30,680 nt of DNA from Deltaproteobacteria bacterium (GCA_024277475.1 JAJRVC010000735.1:1-30680); one strand, 5' to 3'. Counted from the stretch's first letter, positions 15,124-24,672 are shown. The notes: generated from the letters alone by a model not told the origin. Made by a program: numbers and translations.

Positions 15124-15978
15124 ATGATAATCGATTTTCACAGCCACATTTTTCCACCCGCAATCTGCCAAAACAGGAAAAACTTTTTCCCATCCGAACC
15201 TGCTTTTGAACTCTTATATCAATCACCCAAATCCAGGCTGATCGGCGCGATCGAATTATTAGACGCCATGGATGAAAACGAGGTGGACAAATCGGTAATC
15301 TTCGGTTTTCCCTGGAAAAATCCCGAAACATTTAAAATGCATAATGACCACATTATGGAAATGGTCCAAAAATACCCGCACCGTTTTACCGGCTTTGGAT
15401 GTTTTGATCCATCAACCGGCCAGACTGCCGCTGAGACTGAACGGTGCCTTGACGGAGGATTGGCTGGAATCGGCGAACTGGCGTTTTACCAGGCCGGTAT
15501 CGATCAGTCCGCTTTAGAACAGCTGGCTCCAATCATGAAAATGTGTGCTGATCGCGACCTGCCCGTATTAATTCACACCAATGAACCTGTCGGGCATGCT
15601 TACCACGGCAAAACGCCGATTACACTGGCGCAAATTTACCGCCTGATCAAACGATTTTCGGAAACCAAAATCGTTTTAGCTCACTGGGGAGGAGGCCTGT
15701 TCTTTTACAGCCTGATGAAAAGGGATGTCAAAGAAGCTCTAACAAATGTGTTTTTTGACACGGCCGCCTCGCCTTTTCTGTATGACCCCGAGATTTACCG
15801 GTTTGCAGTCAGGCTTATAGGGGTTGACAAAATCCTTTTTGGCAGTGATTTTCCGTTGTTACCACCGTCTCGGTATTTTGGCGAAATGAGAGAAACCGGA
15901 TTGACAAAACCGCAGATTGATAAAATCTGCGGAGGGAATGCAAAAAAACTTCTTAAATTTACAGGAGAGCCTGGATGA
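15124..15978 (+). CDS. Amidohydrolase family protein (metal-dependent TIM barrel)
   Basis: A 284-residue protein of the Amidohydro_2 group. Metal-binding residues expected for the family are visible: HSH near the N-terminus (His6, His8), IHTNEP (His151), AHWGG (His187) and the catalytic Asp in FGSDFPL (Asp242). This subgroup contains hydrolases and decarboxylases such as ACMSD-like enzymes, so the reaction could be hydrolysis or decarboxylation. An in-frame TTG immediately precedes the ATG at 15124; the ATG is preferred. Only a weak GGGGG precedes it. The stop overlaps the next start by four bases (ATGA), so the two genes are translationally coupled. It opens the plus-strand catabolic run ending with ilvD. 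Confidence 0.87.
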   Translation: MIIDFHSHIFPPAICQNRKNFFPSEPAFELLYQSPKSRLIGAIELLDAMDENEVDKSVIFGFPWKNPETFKMHNDHIMEMVQKYPHRFTGFGCFDPSTGQTAAETERCLDGGLAGIGELAFYQAGIDQSALEQLAPIMKMCADRDLPVLIHTNEPVGHAYHGKTPITLAQIYRLIKRFSETKIVLAHWGGGLFFYSLMKRDVKEALTNVFFDTAASPFLYDPEIYRFAVRLIGVDKILFGSDFPLLPPSRYFGEMRETGLTKPQIDKICGGNAKKLLKFTGEPG

Positions 15979-17327
15979 AGAAAAACCTGGTTACGATCGT
16001 TCGTTATGAAAAAGCGCTGGAATCTGTTCGCAAAGCCGTTGAGATGTCCCACGGACTGGACCACCTGCCCATAAAGGCCAAAGTATTTATCAAACCCAAT
16101 ATTGTATTCTGGACCAAAGCCGTGGCGTTTCCAAAATGGGGCGTTATTACCACCTCCCGTGTGGTAGAGGATATGATCCTTATTCTGAAGGAGCGGGGCA
16201 TTGACGACATCACCATCGGTGAGGGCACTGTCACCATGAATCCAAAGGACATGGAAACACCTGCCCATGCCTTTGAGACCCTGGGCTACGGCAAATTGAA
16301 GCGTAAATACGGCATCAAATATCTAAATGTCTTCGAACGCCCATTTAGGAAATTGGATCTTGGCGATGGTGTCGAAGTCAGATTCAACGTCGATGTCCTG
16401 GAAAGTGATTTTGTGGTGGATTTGCCGGTAATGAAAGCGCACAATCAAACAGTGGTCAGCCTGGGGATCAAAAATTTGAAAGGATTGATTGACATCCCTT
16501 CCCGTAAGAAATGCCATAACATGACGCCCGGCAAAGACCTGCATTTCTGGGTTTCCAAACTGGCGGATCCGATGCCGCCCATGTTTACCCTGCAGGACGG
16601 AATTTACACCAATGAACGGGGCCCCGGCCCCGACGGTAGATTGCACCGGACAAATCTGCTGGTGGCATCCGCCGATGTATTGTCGGCCGATCTGGTGGGA
16701 GCCAAAATCTTAGGCTTCAGACCCGAGCAAGTGCCTCATCTGATGCATGCTGCCGACCATCGCCACCGACCCGGGGATTTTTCAGATATCGAGGTGACCG
16801 GAGAGTGCATCGATGATGTGGTTCGCCTTCACGAATATGATTTTGAATACAGTGAAACCGAAGAAGTTTTGCTGCCTACCCCGCTGGTCAAACTGGGTCT
16901 CAAAGGAGTTTTTTACCACAAGTACGATCTTTCCATGTGCACCTATTGTTCCGCTGTCAACGGCCTGATGCTTTCAGCCATTCGGTTTGCCTGGAAGAAT
17001 GAACCTTGGGACGACGTTGAAATTCTGACCGGTAAATCCATGAAACCGACCCCTGGGAAGAAAAAAACGATTTTGATGGGCAAGTGTATTTACCAGGCCC
17101 ATAAAGACAATCCGGATATCCGCCAAGCGATTCCGATCAAGGGGTGCCCGCCCAAACCTGAAGATATGCTCAAAGCACTGCACAAAGCAGGTATTGATGC
17201 CGATCCGGGTTTATTTGAAAAAATGGATATATTGCCGGGATTTTACATGGGACGCTATGAGGGAAAGCCTGATTTTGATGAATCTTTTTTTCAGGTGCAA
17301 GACGATAAACTCGAAGCCGGAAACTGA
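15975..17327 (+). CDS. DUF362 domain-containing protein with C-terminal cysteines
   Basis: A 450-residue protein whose first 270 residues match DUF362: VFIKPNIVFWTK (about 37-48), TSRVVEDMILILKERGIDDITIGEG, DFVVDLPVMKAHNQTVVSLG, IKNLKGLIDIPSRKKCHN and ADVLSADLVGAKILGF. The domain's function is not established. The C-terminal part carries four spaced cysteines, C322xxC325, Cys371 (GKC) and Cys391 (KGCPP), which could hold an iron-sulfur cluster or zinc; this is inference. GGAGAG lies upstream and the start overlaps the amidohydrolase stop (ATGA). The tight coupling suggests the two proteins act in one process. Confidence 0.85.
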   Translation: MKKNLVTIVRYEKALESVRKAVEMSHGLDHLPIKAKVFIKPNIVFWTKAVAFPKWGVITTSRVVEDMILILKERGIDDITIGEGTVTMNPKDMETPAHAFETLGYGKLKRKYGIKYLNVFERPFRKLDLGDGVEVRFNVDVLESDFVVDLPVMKAHNQTVVSLGIKNLKGLIDIPSRKKCHNMTPGKDLHFWVSKLADPMPPMFTLQDGIYTNERGPGPDGRLHRTNLLVASADVLSADLVGAKILGFRPEQVPHLMHAADHRHRPGDFSDIEVTGECIDDVVRLHEYDFEYSETEEVLLPTPLVKLGLKGVFYHKYDLSMCTYCSAVNGLMLSAIRFAWKNEPWDDVEILTGKSMKPTPGKKKTILMGKCIYQAHKDNPDIRQAIPIKGCPPKPEDMLKALHKAGIDADPGLFEKMDILPGFYMGRYEGKPDFDESFFQVQDDKLEAGN

Positions 17328-17517
17328 AAACTCAAGGCTCCAAGGAGCCGGCTGCAAACCTTGCCTGTGGAAGCAAAGTTTCTTTGCAGATCAGACTGGC
17401 TGCGTTTTTTTGGCCTGAGGCGGCGCTCGTATGAAACTCCGCCTGGCCGGAATAGTGAAAAGAATGGTCGTAGGCGTTTGAATAAAACCTTAAAATCGTA
17501 ATTCGGGGATGATTGAA

Positions 17518-18264
17518 ATGGAAAATTTAGTCGCCGTTGTAACGGGTGGAACCCGGGGTATCGGACTGCGAATTGCTAAATCGTTGGTGAGGCGCGGTGC
17601 CTGGGTGGCCGTTACCTATTGCAACAATGATAGCGCAGCCGAGGAAGCCCGCCGAAAGTTAGGCTCCAAACTAAAAAATGACCGGCAAATCCATTTCATG
17701 AAGGGAGACAGTGGTAATCCTGATATCGTTGCCGAGCACTATCTCGCAATTCGTAAGAAATTGGGACCGGTCAATGTTCTTGTCAACAATGCCGGAATTA
17801 TGCCGCCAAGATCCTTCGATGAGATTACGATTGAAGACTGGAATGAAACCATTCGTATCAATCTTAGCGGCGCGTTTTACTGGTGCCGGCAGGTGGTACC
17901 CGACATGAAGGAGATGAAATTCGGCCGCATTGTGAATATTTCTTCTATTGCAGCCCGGGGTGGCGGTGTCGTCGGTCCCCATTACGCGGCCTCCAAGGCC
18001 GGGATGGTGGGAATGACCCGATATGCAGCCAAAGAGCTGGGACCTCACGGAATAACCGTCAATGCCATTGCCCCGGCCTTCATCGAAGATGCCGGGATAT
18101 TTACAGACTGGTCCGAGGAGAAAAAAGCAGCATTGAAGGACAAGGTTTTTGTACCCCGTATTGGAAACACCGATGATGTCGTACGCGCGTTTGAATACCT
18201 GCTCGACTCACCGTTTGTAACCGGTGTGACGTTGGATGTCAATGGCGGGGCATTCATGATCTAG
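17518..18264 (+). CDS. Short-chain dehydrogenase/reductase (FabG-like SDR)
   Basis: A 248-residue classical SDR using NAD(P)H. It has the TGGTRGIG nucleotide loop (9-16), NNAG (90-93), and the catalytic Ser143, Tyr156 and Lys160 (NISS...YAASK). The C-terminal GVTLDVNGGAFMI is the usual tetramer edge. SDRs of this type interconvert hydroxy and keto groups on acyl chains, sugars or small alcohols. An ATG at 17509 is directly abutted by GGGG, leaving no spacing, while ATG 17518 lies nine bases from it, so 17518 is chosen. It follows the DUF362 gene by 190 bases and precedes the aminotransferase by 140; it may have its own transcript start. Confidence 0.9.
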   Translation: MENLVAVVTGGTRGIGLRIAKSLVRRGAWVAVTYCNNDSAAEEARRKLGSKLKNDRQIHFMKGDSGNPDIVAEHYLAIRKKLGPVNVLVNNAGIMPPRSFDEITIEDWNETIRINLSGAFYWCRQVVPDMKEMKFGRIVNISSIAARGGGVVGPHYAASKAGMVGMTRYAAKELGPHGITVNAIAPAFIEDAGIFTDWSEEKKAALKDKVFVPRIGNTDDVVRAFEYLLDSPFVTGVTLDVNGGAFMI

Positions 18265-18405
18265 TGAATATAAGAATAGAAAATATCTTTTAATCCGAGG
18301 TGGACTATTATTTCATCTACAAATTATGCAGGATGCCGTTATAGAAGTCACACATTATTAATGAGTTGAAGAATTCCCGAGACGTACATTTAAGGAGGAT
18401 TAACC

Positions 18406-19743
18406 ATGACCGAAAAAAAATCCCATGTCCTGAATGTTTTCATGGACCGGGAATATCCCTCTATCGTAAAAGCCGACGGCATTTACCTTTACGACGACCA
18501 GGGCAATAAAATAATCGATGGCGCCGGGGGGGCCATACTGTGCAACCTGGGCCACGGTATCGATGAAATGGCCGACGTACTCAGGGACCAGGCCAAAAAG
18601 GCCGCCTTTGTCTACCGGATTGATTTCACGAATCCGCCGCTGGAAGAAGCGGCCGCCAAGGTGTGCGAAGTTACTAACTTTATTATGGATAAAGTGTTTT
18701 TCGTTTCCGGCGGCTCTGAAGCCACTGAGATTGCCGCCAAGCTGGCCCGCAAATACCATATAGACAACGGCAATCCCTCCAAGTACAAGATCATTTCCCG
18801 CTGGCTGAGCTATCACGGCATGACCATGGGATCGCTGTCCTGGAGCGGCATGTCCGGCCGGCGGGCCGACTACATCCCCATGTTATCGGACAGCAATCAC
18901 ATCCCACCGGCTTATTGCTACCGCTGTTGGTTTAATCAGAAGCCGGAAACCTGCAACCTGGAATGTGCCCAGGCCCTGGAAAATGAAATCCTGTGTCAGG
19001 GGCCTGAAACCGTGGCGGCCTTCATGTCCGAGCCGGTGTCGGGCACGTCGCTGTGCGGCGCCACTCCCCGGGTGGATTATTTTAAAAGGATACGGGAAAT
19101 CTGCGACAAATACGATGTGTTGCTTATCCTGGATGAAGTTATGACCGGATTCGGGCGTACGGGAAAATGGTTCGGATATGAGCATTTCAATATAGAGCCT
19201 GATATATTAACCCTGGGCAAAGGCTTGGGCGGCGGCTACTTTCCCATCGGTGCCACTGTGGCAACTTCAAAAGTCACCGATACTATCGCCCGGAAGTCAG
19301 GCATTTTTAGCGCCGGCTTCTCCTGGGGCGGCAATCCCATGGCCTGTGCTGTAGCGTCAAAGACCATCGACTACCTCAGGGAACACAACCTGGTTGAACG
19401 CTGCAACGAGATGGGAGAATACCTGGCTCAAAAGTTGGGAGAACTGAAGAATCATCCGACCGTCGGAGACGTGAGAGGCATGGGATTGATGCAGGGCCTT
19501 GAGTTTGTCAAGGACAAGGAATCAAAAGAACCGCTCGATCCCGAAATCCATTTCAGCGTGCAGCTGGCAATTGAATGCCTCAGCCGCGGTTTGGGTGTGC
19601 AATTTGGCATGGGCTGTGACCGCGGTCAGGCCGGGGACATGATTTATCTCGGACCGCCTTTCATTATAACCAAAGAGCAAATCGATGAAATGGTAAGCAT
19701 TCTCGATAAATCCCTGACCGAAGTGGAAAAGAAAAACGGTTGA
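18406..19743 (+). CDS. Class III aminotransferase (PLP-dependent omega-aminotransferase)
   Basis: A 445-residue fold-type I PLP enzyme. The Asp that contacts the PLP ring nitrogen is in LILDEVMTGFGRTG (Asp243) and the Schiff-base lysine in TLGKGLGGGY (Lys272). FVSGGSEATEIAAKLARKY binds the phosphate. A cysteine-bearing segment, YCYRCWFNQKPETCNLEC (about 168-185), is a known feature of one subgroup and is not a defect. These enzymes move terminal amino groups from beta-alanine, taurine, putrescine and other amines to a keto acid. AAGGAGG precedes the ATG at ideal spacing. It lies 84 bases before the flavoenzyme gene. The amine donor is unknown. Confidence 0.92.
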   Translation: MTEKKSHVLNVFMDREYPSIVKADGIYLYDDQGNKIIDGAGGAILCNLGHGIDEMADVLRDQAKKAAFVYRIDFTNPPLEEAAAKVCEVTNFIMDKVFFVSGGSEATEIAAKLARKYHIDNGNPSKYKIISRWLSYHGMTMGSLSWSGMSGRRADYIPMLSDSNHIPPAYCYRCWFNQKPETCNLECAQALENEILCQGPETVAAFMSEPVSGTSLCGATPRVDYFKRIREICDKYDVLLILDEVMTGFGRTGKWFGYEHFNIEPDILTLGKGLGGGYFPIGATVATSKVTDTIARKSGIFSAGFSWGGNPMACAVASKTIDYLREHNLVERCNEMGEYLAQKLGELKNHPTVGDVRGMGLMQGLEFVKDKESKEPLDPEIHFSVQLAIECLSRGLGVQFGMGCDRGQAGDMIYLGPPFIITKEQIDEMVSILDKSLTEVEKKNG

Positions 19744-19827
19744 ATTATATGCGAAATCGTGGGAACATGCCGGGTTATAAAAATAAAATCTACTAGCCAA
19801 CATTACATTTGACGCTAAGGAGGCAAA

Positions 19828-21831
19828 GTGAACGATCCTCTTTTTGAACCTATTAAAATCAATCAGCTGGAATTAAAAAACCGAATCAACATGCCGGCCA
19901 TGCACATGAACATGGCGGTAAACTTTGAGGTCAGCGATCAGCTGATCGATTTTTATGCCGAAAGGGCCCGGGGAGGCGTAGGCATCATCACGGTGGGATA
20001 TGCCACGGTTGATGAATATTCCGGCAACGTCACCAACATCGGGGCCCACAAAGATGAATTTATCCCCGGTCTCAAGCGCCTGGCAGAAACGATTCAGGAA
20101 AACGGCGCACGTGCTGCGGTCCAGATCAATCACGCCGGCCGCTACAATTTTTCATTCTTTCTGGATGGAAAACAGGCGGTGGCACCGTCGGCCGTGCCTT
20201 CCCGAATGACTAGAGAAACGCCGCGGGAGCTAACCATCGATGAAATTAAAGACATCATCAACAGCTTTTCCCAGGCTGCCTTACGGGTGAAAAAGGCCGG
20301 CTATGATGCCGTCGAAGTTCTCAGCGGTACGGGCTATCTGATCAGTGAGTTCCTCTCGCCTTTTACCAACAAAAGAGAAGACGACTATGGCGGCTCGTTT
20401 GAAAATCGGATGCGCTTCGGATTGGAAGTCATGCAGGCTATCCGACAAGAAGTGGGCGATAATTTCCCTGTCATTGTGCGTATGAACGGCAATGATTTTA
20501 TGCCCGGCGGCAATGGACGCAAAGATTTGCAAGAGTATGCCCGGCGACTGGTGGAAGTTGGTGTCGATGCCCTGAACATTAACGTGGGTTGGCATGAGGC
20601 CAAAGTTCCTCAAATCGTTACCTCAGTTCCCCGAGGGGTGTTTGGCTATCTGGCCAAAGGCATCAAGGAATTGGTGGATGTTCCGGTCATTTCCGGCCAC
20701 CGCATCAATGATCCGGCCACCGCACGCGAAATGATCGCAGACGGTTTGTGCGACATGGTGGCCATGGGCCGTCCCCTGATTGCCGATCCGTTTCTGCCGG
20801 AGAAAGCAAAAGCAGGGCATGAAAAAGGACTGGTCCACTGCATTGCCTGTGCCCAGGGCTGTTTTGACAACCTCTTCAAGTTAAAGCCTGTCGAATGCCT
20901 CTGTAACCCCAAAGCAGGCCACGAGAAGGAAACGGCTGTCAAAAAAACGAATGCACCCAAAAAAGTTATGGTGGTCGGCGGTGGAGCAGCTGGTATGAGC
21001 GCGGCGCTTTCCGCCTTCGAAAAGGGCCATAACGTCACCCTTTACGAAAAAGGAAACTATCTGGGCGGCCAACTTTATCTGGCAGCGGCCCCGCCTGGTC
21101 GGGAGGAATTTTCCGAGCTGGCAAAAGATTTGGAACACCAGATAGCGTTAAGCGCCATAAATGTGGTTTTGGGTCAAAGCGTTGATGAGGCTCTGCTCGA
21201 CCGTGAACAACCGGATACCGTCATTTTGGCAACCGGGGCGCTACCGATTAAACCGCCGATTCCGGGTGTCGAGCTTCCCCATGTGGTTCAGGCCTGGGAT
21301 GTGTTACAGGATAAAGTGCTCACCGGCCGGCGGGTAGTGATCATCGGCGGCGGTGCCGTCGGCGTTGAGACGGCCCTGTTTCTCGGCGAAAAAGGCACCC
21401 TTTCGGCTGAAGCCGTAAAATTTTTGCTGATCAACCGCGCCGAGGATCCCAAAGACCTTTACCGGATGGCCATTAAAGGCAGCAAGGAAATCGTTGTTAT
21501 CGAGATGATCGACAAAATGGGCCGCGACATCGGCAAAACCACTCGCTGGGGAATTTTCCAGGAATTGCACCGGCACGGTGTTCGAACCAAAACCGCCACC
21601 AAAGCACTGCAGATTACAGCTGACGGTGTTAAAGTAGAGGCCAACGGCAAGGTGGAAGAAATCCCGGCAGACACCATTGTGCTGGCGGCCGGCGCCGCTT
21701 CTTATAATCCGCTTCAAGAATTCGTCGATACAAAGGGGATTCCATGCAAGGTTGTCGGTGATGCCGCCGGGGTTGCCCTGGCCTTTGATGCGGTTCATCA
21801 GGGATTTGCAGCCGGCAGAGAGATAGAATAA
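19828..21831 (+). CDS. Iron-sulfur flavoenzyme, NADH:flavin oxidoreductase/2,4-dienoyl-CoA reductase (TMADH-like)
   Basis: A 667-residue protein. Residues 1-330 are the Old Yellow Enzyme-type FMN barrel (NRINMPAMHMN, QINHAGRY, GYLISEFLSPFTNKREDDYGGS, VRMNGNDF). The [4Fe-4S] cysteines follow: C338xxC341xxxC345 and Cys357 (or Cys359). The C-terminal half has FAD/NAD dinucleotide folds (VMVVGGGAAGMSAALSAFEKG, VVIIGGGAVGVETALFLGEKG). Relatives include dienoyl-CoA reductases, enoate reductases, trimethylamine dehydrogenase and dimethylglycine or stachydrine demethylases. With mttB in the region, demethylation of a tertiary amine is attractive but unproven; enoyl reduction is the main alternative. 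A GTG start is used, with AAGGAGG just upstream. All cofactor motifs are intact. Confidence 0.92.
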   Translation: MNDPLFEPIKINQLELKNRINMPAMHMNMAVNFEVSDQLIDFYAERARGGVGIITVGYATVDEYSGNVTNIGAHKDEFIPGLKRLAETIQENGARAAVQINHAGRYNFSFFLDGKQAVAPSAVPSRMTRETPRELTIDEIKDIINSFSQAALRVKKAGYDAVEVLSGTGYLISEFLSPFTNKREDDYGGSFENRMRFGLEVMQAIRQEVGDNFPVIVRMNGNDFMPGGNGRKDLQEYARRLVEVGVDALNINVGWHEAKVPQIVTSVPRGVFGYLAKGIKELVDVPVISGHRINDPATAREMIADGLCDMVAMGRPLIADPFLPEKAKAGHEKGLVHCIACAQGCFDNLFKLKPVECLCNPKAGHEKETAVKKTNAPKKVMVVGGGAAGMSAALSAFEKGHNVTLYEKGNYLGGQLYLAAAPPGREEFSELAKDLEHQIALSAINVVLGQSVDEALLDREQPDTVILATGALPIKPPIPGVELPHVVQAWDVLQDKVLTGRRVVIIGGGAVGVETALFLGEKGTLSAEAVKFLLINRAEDPKDLYRMAIKGSKEIVVIEMIDKMGRDIGKTTRWGIFQELHRHGVRTKTATKALQITADGVKVEANGKVEEIPADTIVLAAGAASYNPLQEFVDTKGIPCKVVGDAAGVALAFDAVHQGFAAGREIE

Positions 21832-21943
21832 TTATTTTTTTTGATATATAGCGATAATGAAATAGCAAATCGTGGTCGCCGTTTTTAACCCAAAAAGCCT
21901 TGATAAACCTGATTCACCAAAAAAAAATAAAGGTAGGAAAAAA

Positions 21944-23617
21944 ATGAGCAAGCGAAGTGATTTAATGACCAAAGGTCCGGAACGGGCTCCCCATCGTTCG
22001 CTGTTGCGGGCCGATGGATTTACCGACTGGGAGATGGAGCGCCCGATGATCGGTATCGCCAATTCCTTCAATGAAATTATTCCGGGTCACATGCATCTGG
22101 ATAAGCTGGTGGATGCCGTTAAAGCCGGAATTTATGCCGCCGGCGGAACCCCGGTGGTGTTCAACACCATCGGGGTCTGCGACGGCATTGCCATGAACCA
22201 TGTGGGTATGAAATATTCGCTTCCCAGCCGGGAACTGATTGCCGACTCCCTTGAAATCATGGCCACTTCCCACCCGTTTGACGGTCTGGTGCTGATGTCA
22301 TCCTGCGACAAAATTATACCGGGAATGCTGATCGCAGCCGCGCGCTTAAATATTCCCTCTATTTTTATTTCCGGCGGGCCCATGCTGCCGGGAAAAGTTC
22401 ACGGCAAAGATACAGGACTTGATAAAGTCTTCGAGGCTGTCGGTAGTTTTAAAAGCGGCAAAATATCCGACCGGGAATTGACCGAAATCGAATGTAGCGC
22501 CTGCCCGGGGGCCGGTTCCTGCTCGGGAATGTTTACCGCCAACACCATGAGCAACCTGGCGGAAGCCCTGGGGATGGCCCTGCCGTTTAACGGCAGCGCA
22601 CCGGCGGTGTACGCCGAAAGAGTCTGGCTGGCCAAACAAACCGGGTACAAAGCGGTTGAGCTGGTTAATGCGGACATCAAACCGCGGGATATTATGACCA
22701 AAGAGGCGTTTTACAATACGATTGCCGCGGACATGGCCCTGGGCGGCTCCACCAACACGGCGCTGCACATTCCGGCCATCGCATATTATGCCGAAATCGA
22801 TATCACTCTCAAAGATTTTGGTGAAGTCTCAAAAAAGATCCCGCACCTGACCTCTATCGCGCCGGCGGGTCCCCATCACGTGGTAGATTTCTTTTATGCC
22901 GGCGGCATTCCCGCCATTATGGACGAATTGAATAAATCCGAACTTATCCATCAGGAGGTGATGACCGTTTACGGCACGCCCTTGGGTGAGATGCTTAATG
23001 AAATTCAGGCCGGCATTAAAAATCCTGCCGTCATTCGCTCGGTTGAAAACCCGGTGCATGCCACCGGAGGCCTGGCCGTATTAACCGGCAATCTGGCCCC
23101 CGACGGCGCCATTGTCAAACAGGCCGCGGTAGCCGATGAAATGCTCAAACATTCGGGACCCGCCCGCATTTTCAGCTCGGAGGAAGACGCCTTTCAAAAC
23201 ATTGTGGACGGCAAGATCAACAAAGGTGAGGTACTTGTGGTTCGCTTTGAAGGACCCAAGGGAGGACCCGGAATGCAGGAAATGCTCTCCCCCACCTCCG
23301 CTCTGGCCGGAATCGGCATGGATAAAGAGGTGGCCCTGATTACCGATGGCCGCTTTTCCGGCGCAAGCCGTGGATCCGCCATTGGGCATGTATCGCCTGA
23401 AGCCGCCGCCAAGGGACCGATTGCGGCCATTCAGGATGGGGATATCATCGAAATTGACATACCCGGCAAAACGCTGAATATTCGGCTTTCAGCAGAAGAA
23501 ATCCAGCAAAGACTGGACGAATTACCGGATTTTGAACCCAAAATCACAAGCGGTTATCTGGCCAGATATGCAACCATGGTTTCGAGTGCGGATAAGGGGG
23601 CGGTGTTTCCGAGGTAA
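21944..23617 (+). CDS. ilvD: Dihydroxy-acid dehydratase (IlvD/EDD family)
   Basis: A 557-residue iron-sulfur dehydratase. The family order is complete: [62 protein letters not shown] (Cys79), [11 protein letters not shown] (Cys121), [16 protein letters not shown] (Cys187/Cys193), and [20 protein letters not shown] near the end. The first cluster position reads GHMHL rather than CNxHL, as in E. coli-type [4Fe-4S] enzymes. IlvD makes the 2-keto acids of valine and isoleucine, but the same family dehydrates sugar acids; no other ilv genes are nearby. ATG 21944 gives the standard length; an upstream start at 21872 would add 24 Lys-rich residues. It is last in the plus-strand catabolic run. Confidence 0.92.
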   Translation: MSKRSDLMTKGPERAPHRSLLRADGFTDWEMERPMIGIANSFNEIIPGHMHLDKLVDAVKAGIYAAGGTPVVFNTIGVCDGIAMNHVGMKYSLPSRELIADSLEIMATSHPFDGLVLMSSCDKIIPGMLIAAARLNIPSIFISGGPMLPGKVHGKDTGLDKVFEAVGSFKSGKISDRELTEIECSACPGAGSCSGMFTANTMSNLAEALGMALPFNGSAPAVYAERVWLAKQTGYKAVELVNADIKPRDIMTKEAFYNTIAADMALGGSTNTALHIPAIAYYAEIDITLKDFGEVSKKIPHLTSIAPAGPHHVVDFFYAGGIPAIMDELNKSELIHQEVMTVYGTPLGEMLNEIQAGIKNPAVIRSVENPVHATGGLAVLTGNLAPDGAIVKQAAVADEMLKHSGPARIFSSEEDAFQNIVDGKINKGEVLVVRFEGPKGGPGMQEMLSPTSALAGIGMDKEVALITDGRFSGASRGSAIGHVSPEAAAKGPIAAIQDGDIIEIDIPGKTLNIRLSAEEIQQRLDELPDFEPKITSGYLARYATMVSSADKGAVFPR

Positions 23618-24172
23618 CCTTGTTTCCGGTCTCTGGTATCCAGTCACCGGGATGTAGACGATGGAGAGTTCCAGAGTAGCCAATGGTCTGTAATTATAAT
23701 TATATCGTTCTTTTCTAACCTCAACCGCCGTGGTAAGTTCTATCTTCACCTCTGGCGATAAGAGGCGGCGCAGCAATTATGGAGTTCTTCGACTCACTCC
23801 CGTGGTCTGCGCAATAGATGCTTTTCTTCCCTGTACTTTTCAATGGAACAGGTGGGGCCTGAGAACGTTCATATTGTTTTTGATGAATTCCAGGAAATCA
23901 CAGAATTGAGAGACAAGAAGATTGAAGGGACACTTCGGTCACATATTCAATTTCATCGCTCATCCTATTTTTTGCCGGCGTTTCCATATTCGTGTCGGTA
24001 TACATCACCGTCTGATGATCAAAAATCCAGCAACGGAGCTGATTTCACGGATTTATCTTTTTCAGAAGGGGGAGTCGATCCTAAAACGTCGTCGGGTGCC
24101 TGTTCCAATTGCTCCTGGTTAAGCTCGGCGGCAAGCGGTGAGTAGTAAATGGCAATCTAGTATTTAAATGTC
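23618..24172. other. Intergenic region with gene debris
   Basis: This 555-base stretch between ilvD and the thi promoter has no intact gene. It contains an ATPase-like fragment (see 23843-23962). Elsewhere reading frames are short and broken. No terminator is evident after ilvD. Confidence 0.55.
23843..23962 (+). pseudogene. Fragment of a P-loop ATPase (archaeal-ATPase/AAA type)
   Basis: The frame from ATG 23843 encodes VHIVFDEFQEITELRDKKIE followed by GTLRSHIQFHR. This matches the Walker B region of the ATPase_2/AAA group, typically [VI]xDEFQE[IF]...IEGxLRSxIQxH. There is no Walker A and no protein-like sequence after residue 43; a neighbouring frame (from 23922) reads on for some 66 codons, suggesting a frameshift. 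The original ATPase would be over 300 residues, so this is a small relic. The family call rests on about 30 residues. Confidence 0.45.
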
Positions 24173-24201
24173 TTGACACCAACATATTATGAAGATATAA
24201 A
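24173..24201 (+). promoter_or_regulatory. Consensus sigma-70 promoter for thiBPQ
   Basis: TTGACA (24173-24178) and TATAAA (24196-24201) are 17 bases apart, a near-perfect vegetative promoter. Transcription would start near 24208, just before the TPP riboswitch. It is the strongest promoter seen in the window. Confidence 0.75.
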
Positions 24202-24224
24202 TATCCAAAGTTATAGTATTAGCT

Positions 24225-24345
24225 ATATGGCAAAGCCGGGAGCTCGGAAGTACCGGGCTGAGAGGGACTCTATTTTATCATAAAATTCTGAGTCCGACCG
24301 TTGAACCTGATCCGGATAATGCTGGTGGAGGAAAACTGCAGCTGT
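24225..24345 (+). promoter_or_regulatory. TPP riboswitch (THI element)
   Basis: The conserved THI-box core is present: CCGGGCTGAGAGGGACTC (CUGAGA at 24258-24263), a variable P3 arm closed by GGACTC/GAGTCC with an inner ATTTTAT/ATAAAAT extension, then GACCGTTGAACCTGATCC and GGATAATGCTGGTGGAGGA. These are the pyrimidine-sensor and pyrophosphate-sensor helices of the TPP aptamer. An intrinsic terminator follows directly, so TPP binding is expected to stop transcription when thiamine pyrophosphate is plentiful. The downstream genes encode a thiamine transporter, in full agreement. Confidence 0.93.
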
Positions 24346-24349
24346 CAAG

Positions 24350-24376
24350 CCGTCCTTCATTGGGCGGTTTTTTTTT
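24350..24376 (+). terminator. Riboswitch expression-platform terminator
   Basis: CCGTCC (24350-24355) pairs with GGGCGG (24362-24367), including one G-T pair, around a TTCATT loop; nine T residues follow. It starts five bases after the aptamer and is the expected attenuator of the TPP switch. Confidence 0.82.
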
Positions 24377-24492
24377 ATTCCGCAATGGCTCTCATTTGAA
24401 AAACCCGCATAAATTCCTTGTATCGGTTCCAGGTTCAGGGTTCAAAGGCTACAATATCAGGCTTTTGAGTTTTTGATTTTCTGCTTGTCCAG

Positions 24493-24633
24493 AAATTCGA
24501 AACTCGAAACAAATCCTAAATCCGAATGTTTCAATGACCGAAACGACATTAGAATTCAACGTCTTCCGGGTCCTGTTTTTGTCATTCGATTTTGTTTCGG
24601 ATTTTGATATTCGGATTTTGTTATTTGAATTTT
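24493..24633. repeat. Inverted AAATCCGAA/TTCGGATTT repeat element
   Basis: The left part holds AAATTCGAAACTCGAAAC and AAATCCTAAATCCGAAT. The right part holds the inverted set: ATTCGATTTTG, TTTCGGATTTTG, ATATTCGGATTTTG, ending TTTGAATTT. A long imperfect hairpin could form. It separates the riboswitch terminator from thiB. It encodes nothing and looks like another dispersed filler element. Confidence 0.55.
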
Positions 24634-24672
24634 TTTTTAGTTGCTGATACCCGACACCTGAAACCTTAACTT

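Noticed and set aside
23522..23776. 84-codon minus-strand ORF after ilvD
   Set aside because: Overlaps the ilvD end and has no recognisable motif or ribosome site.
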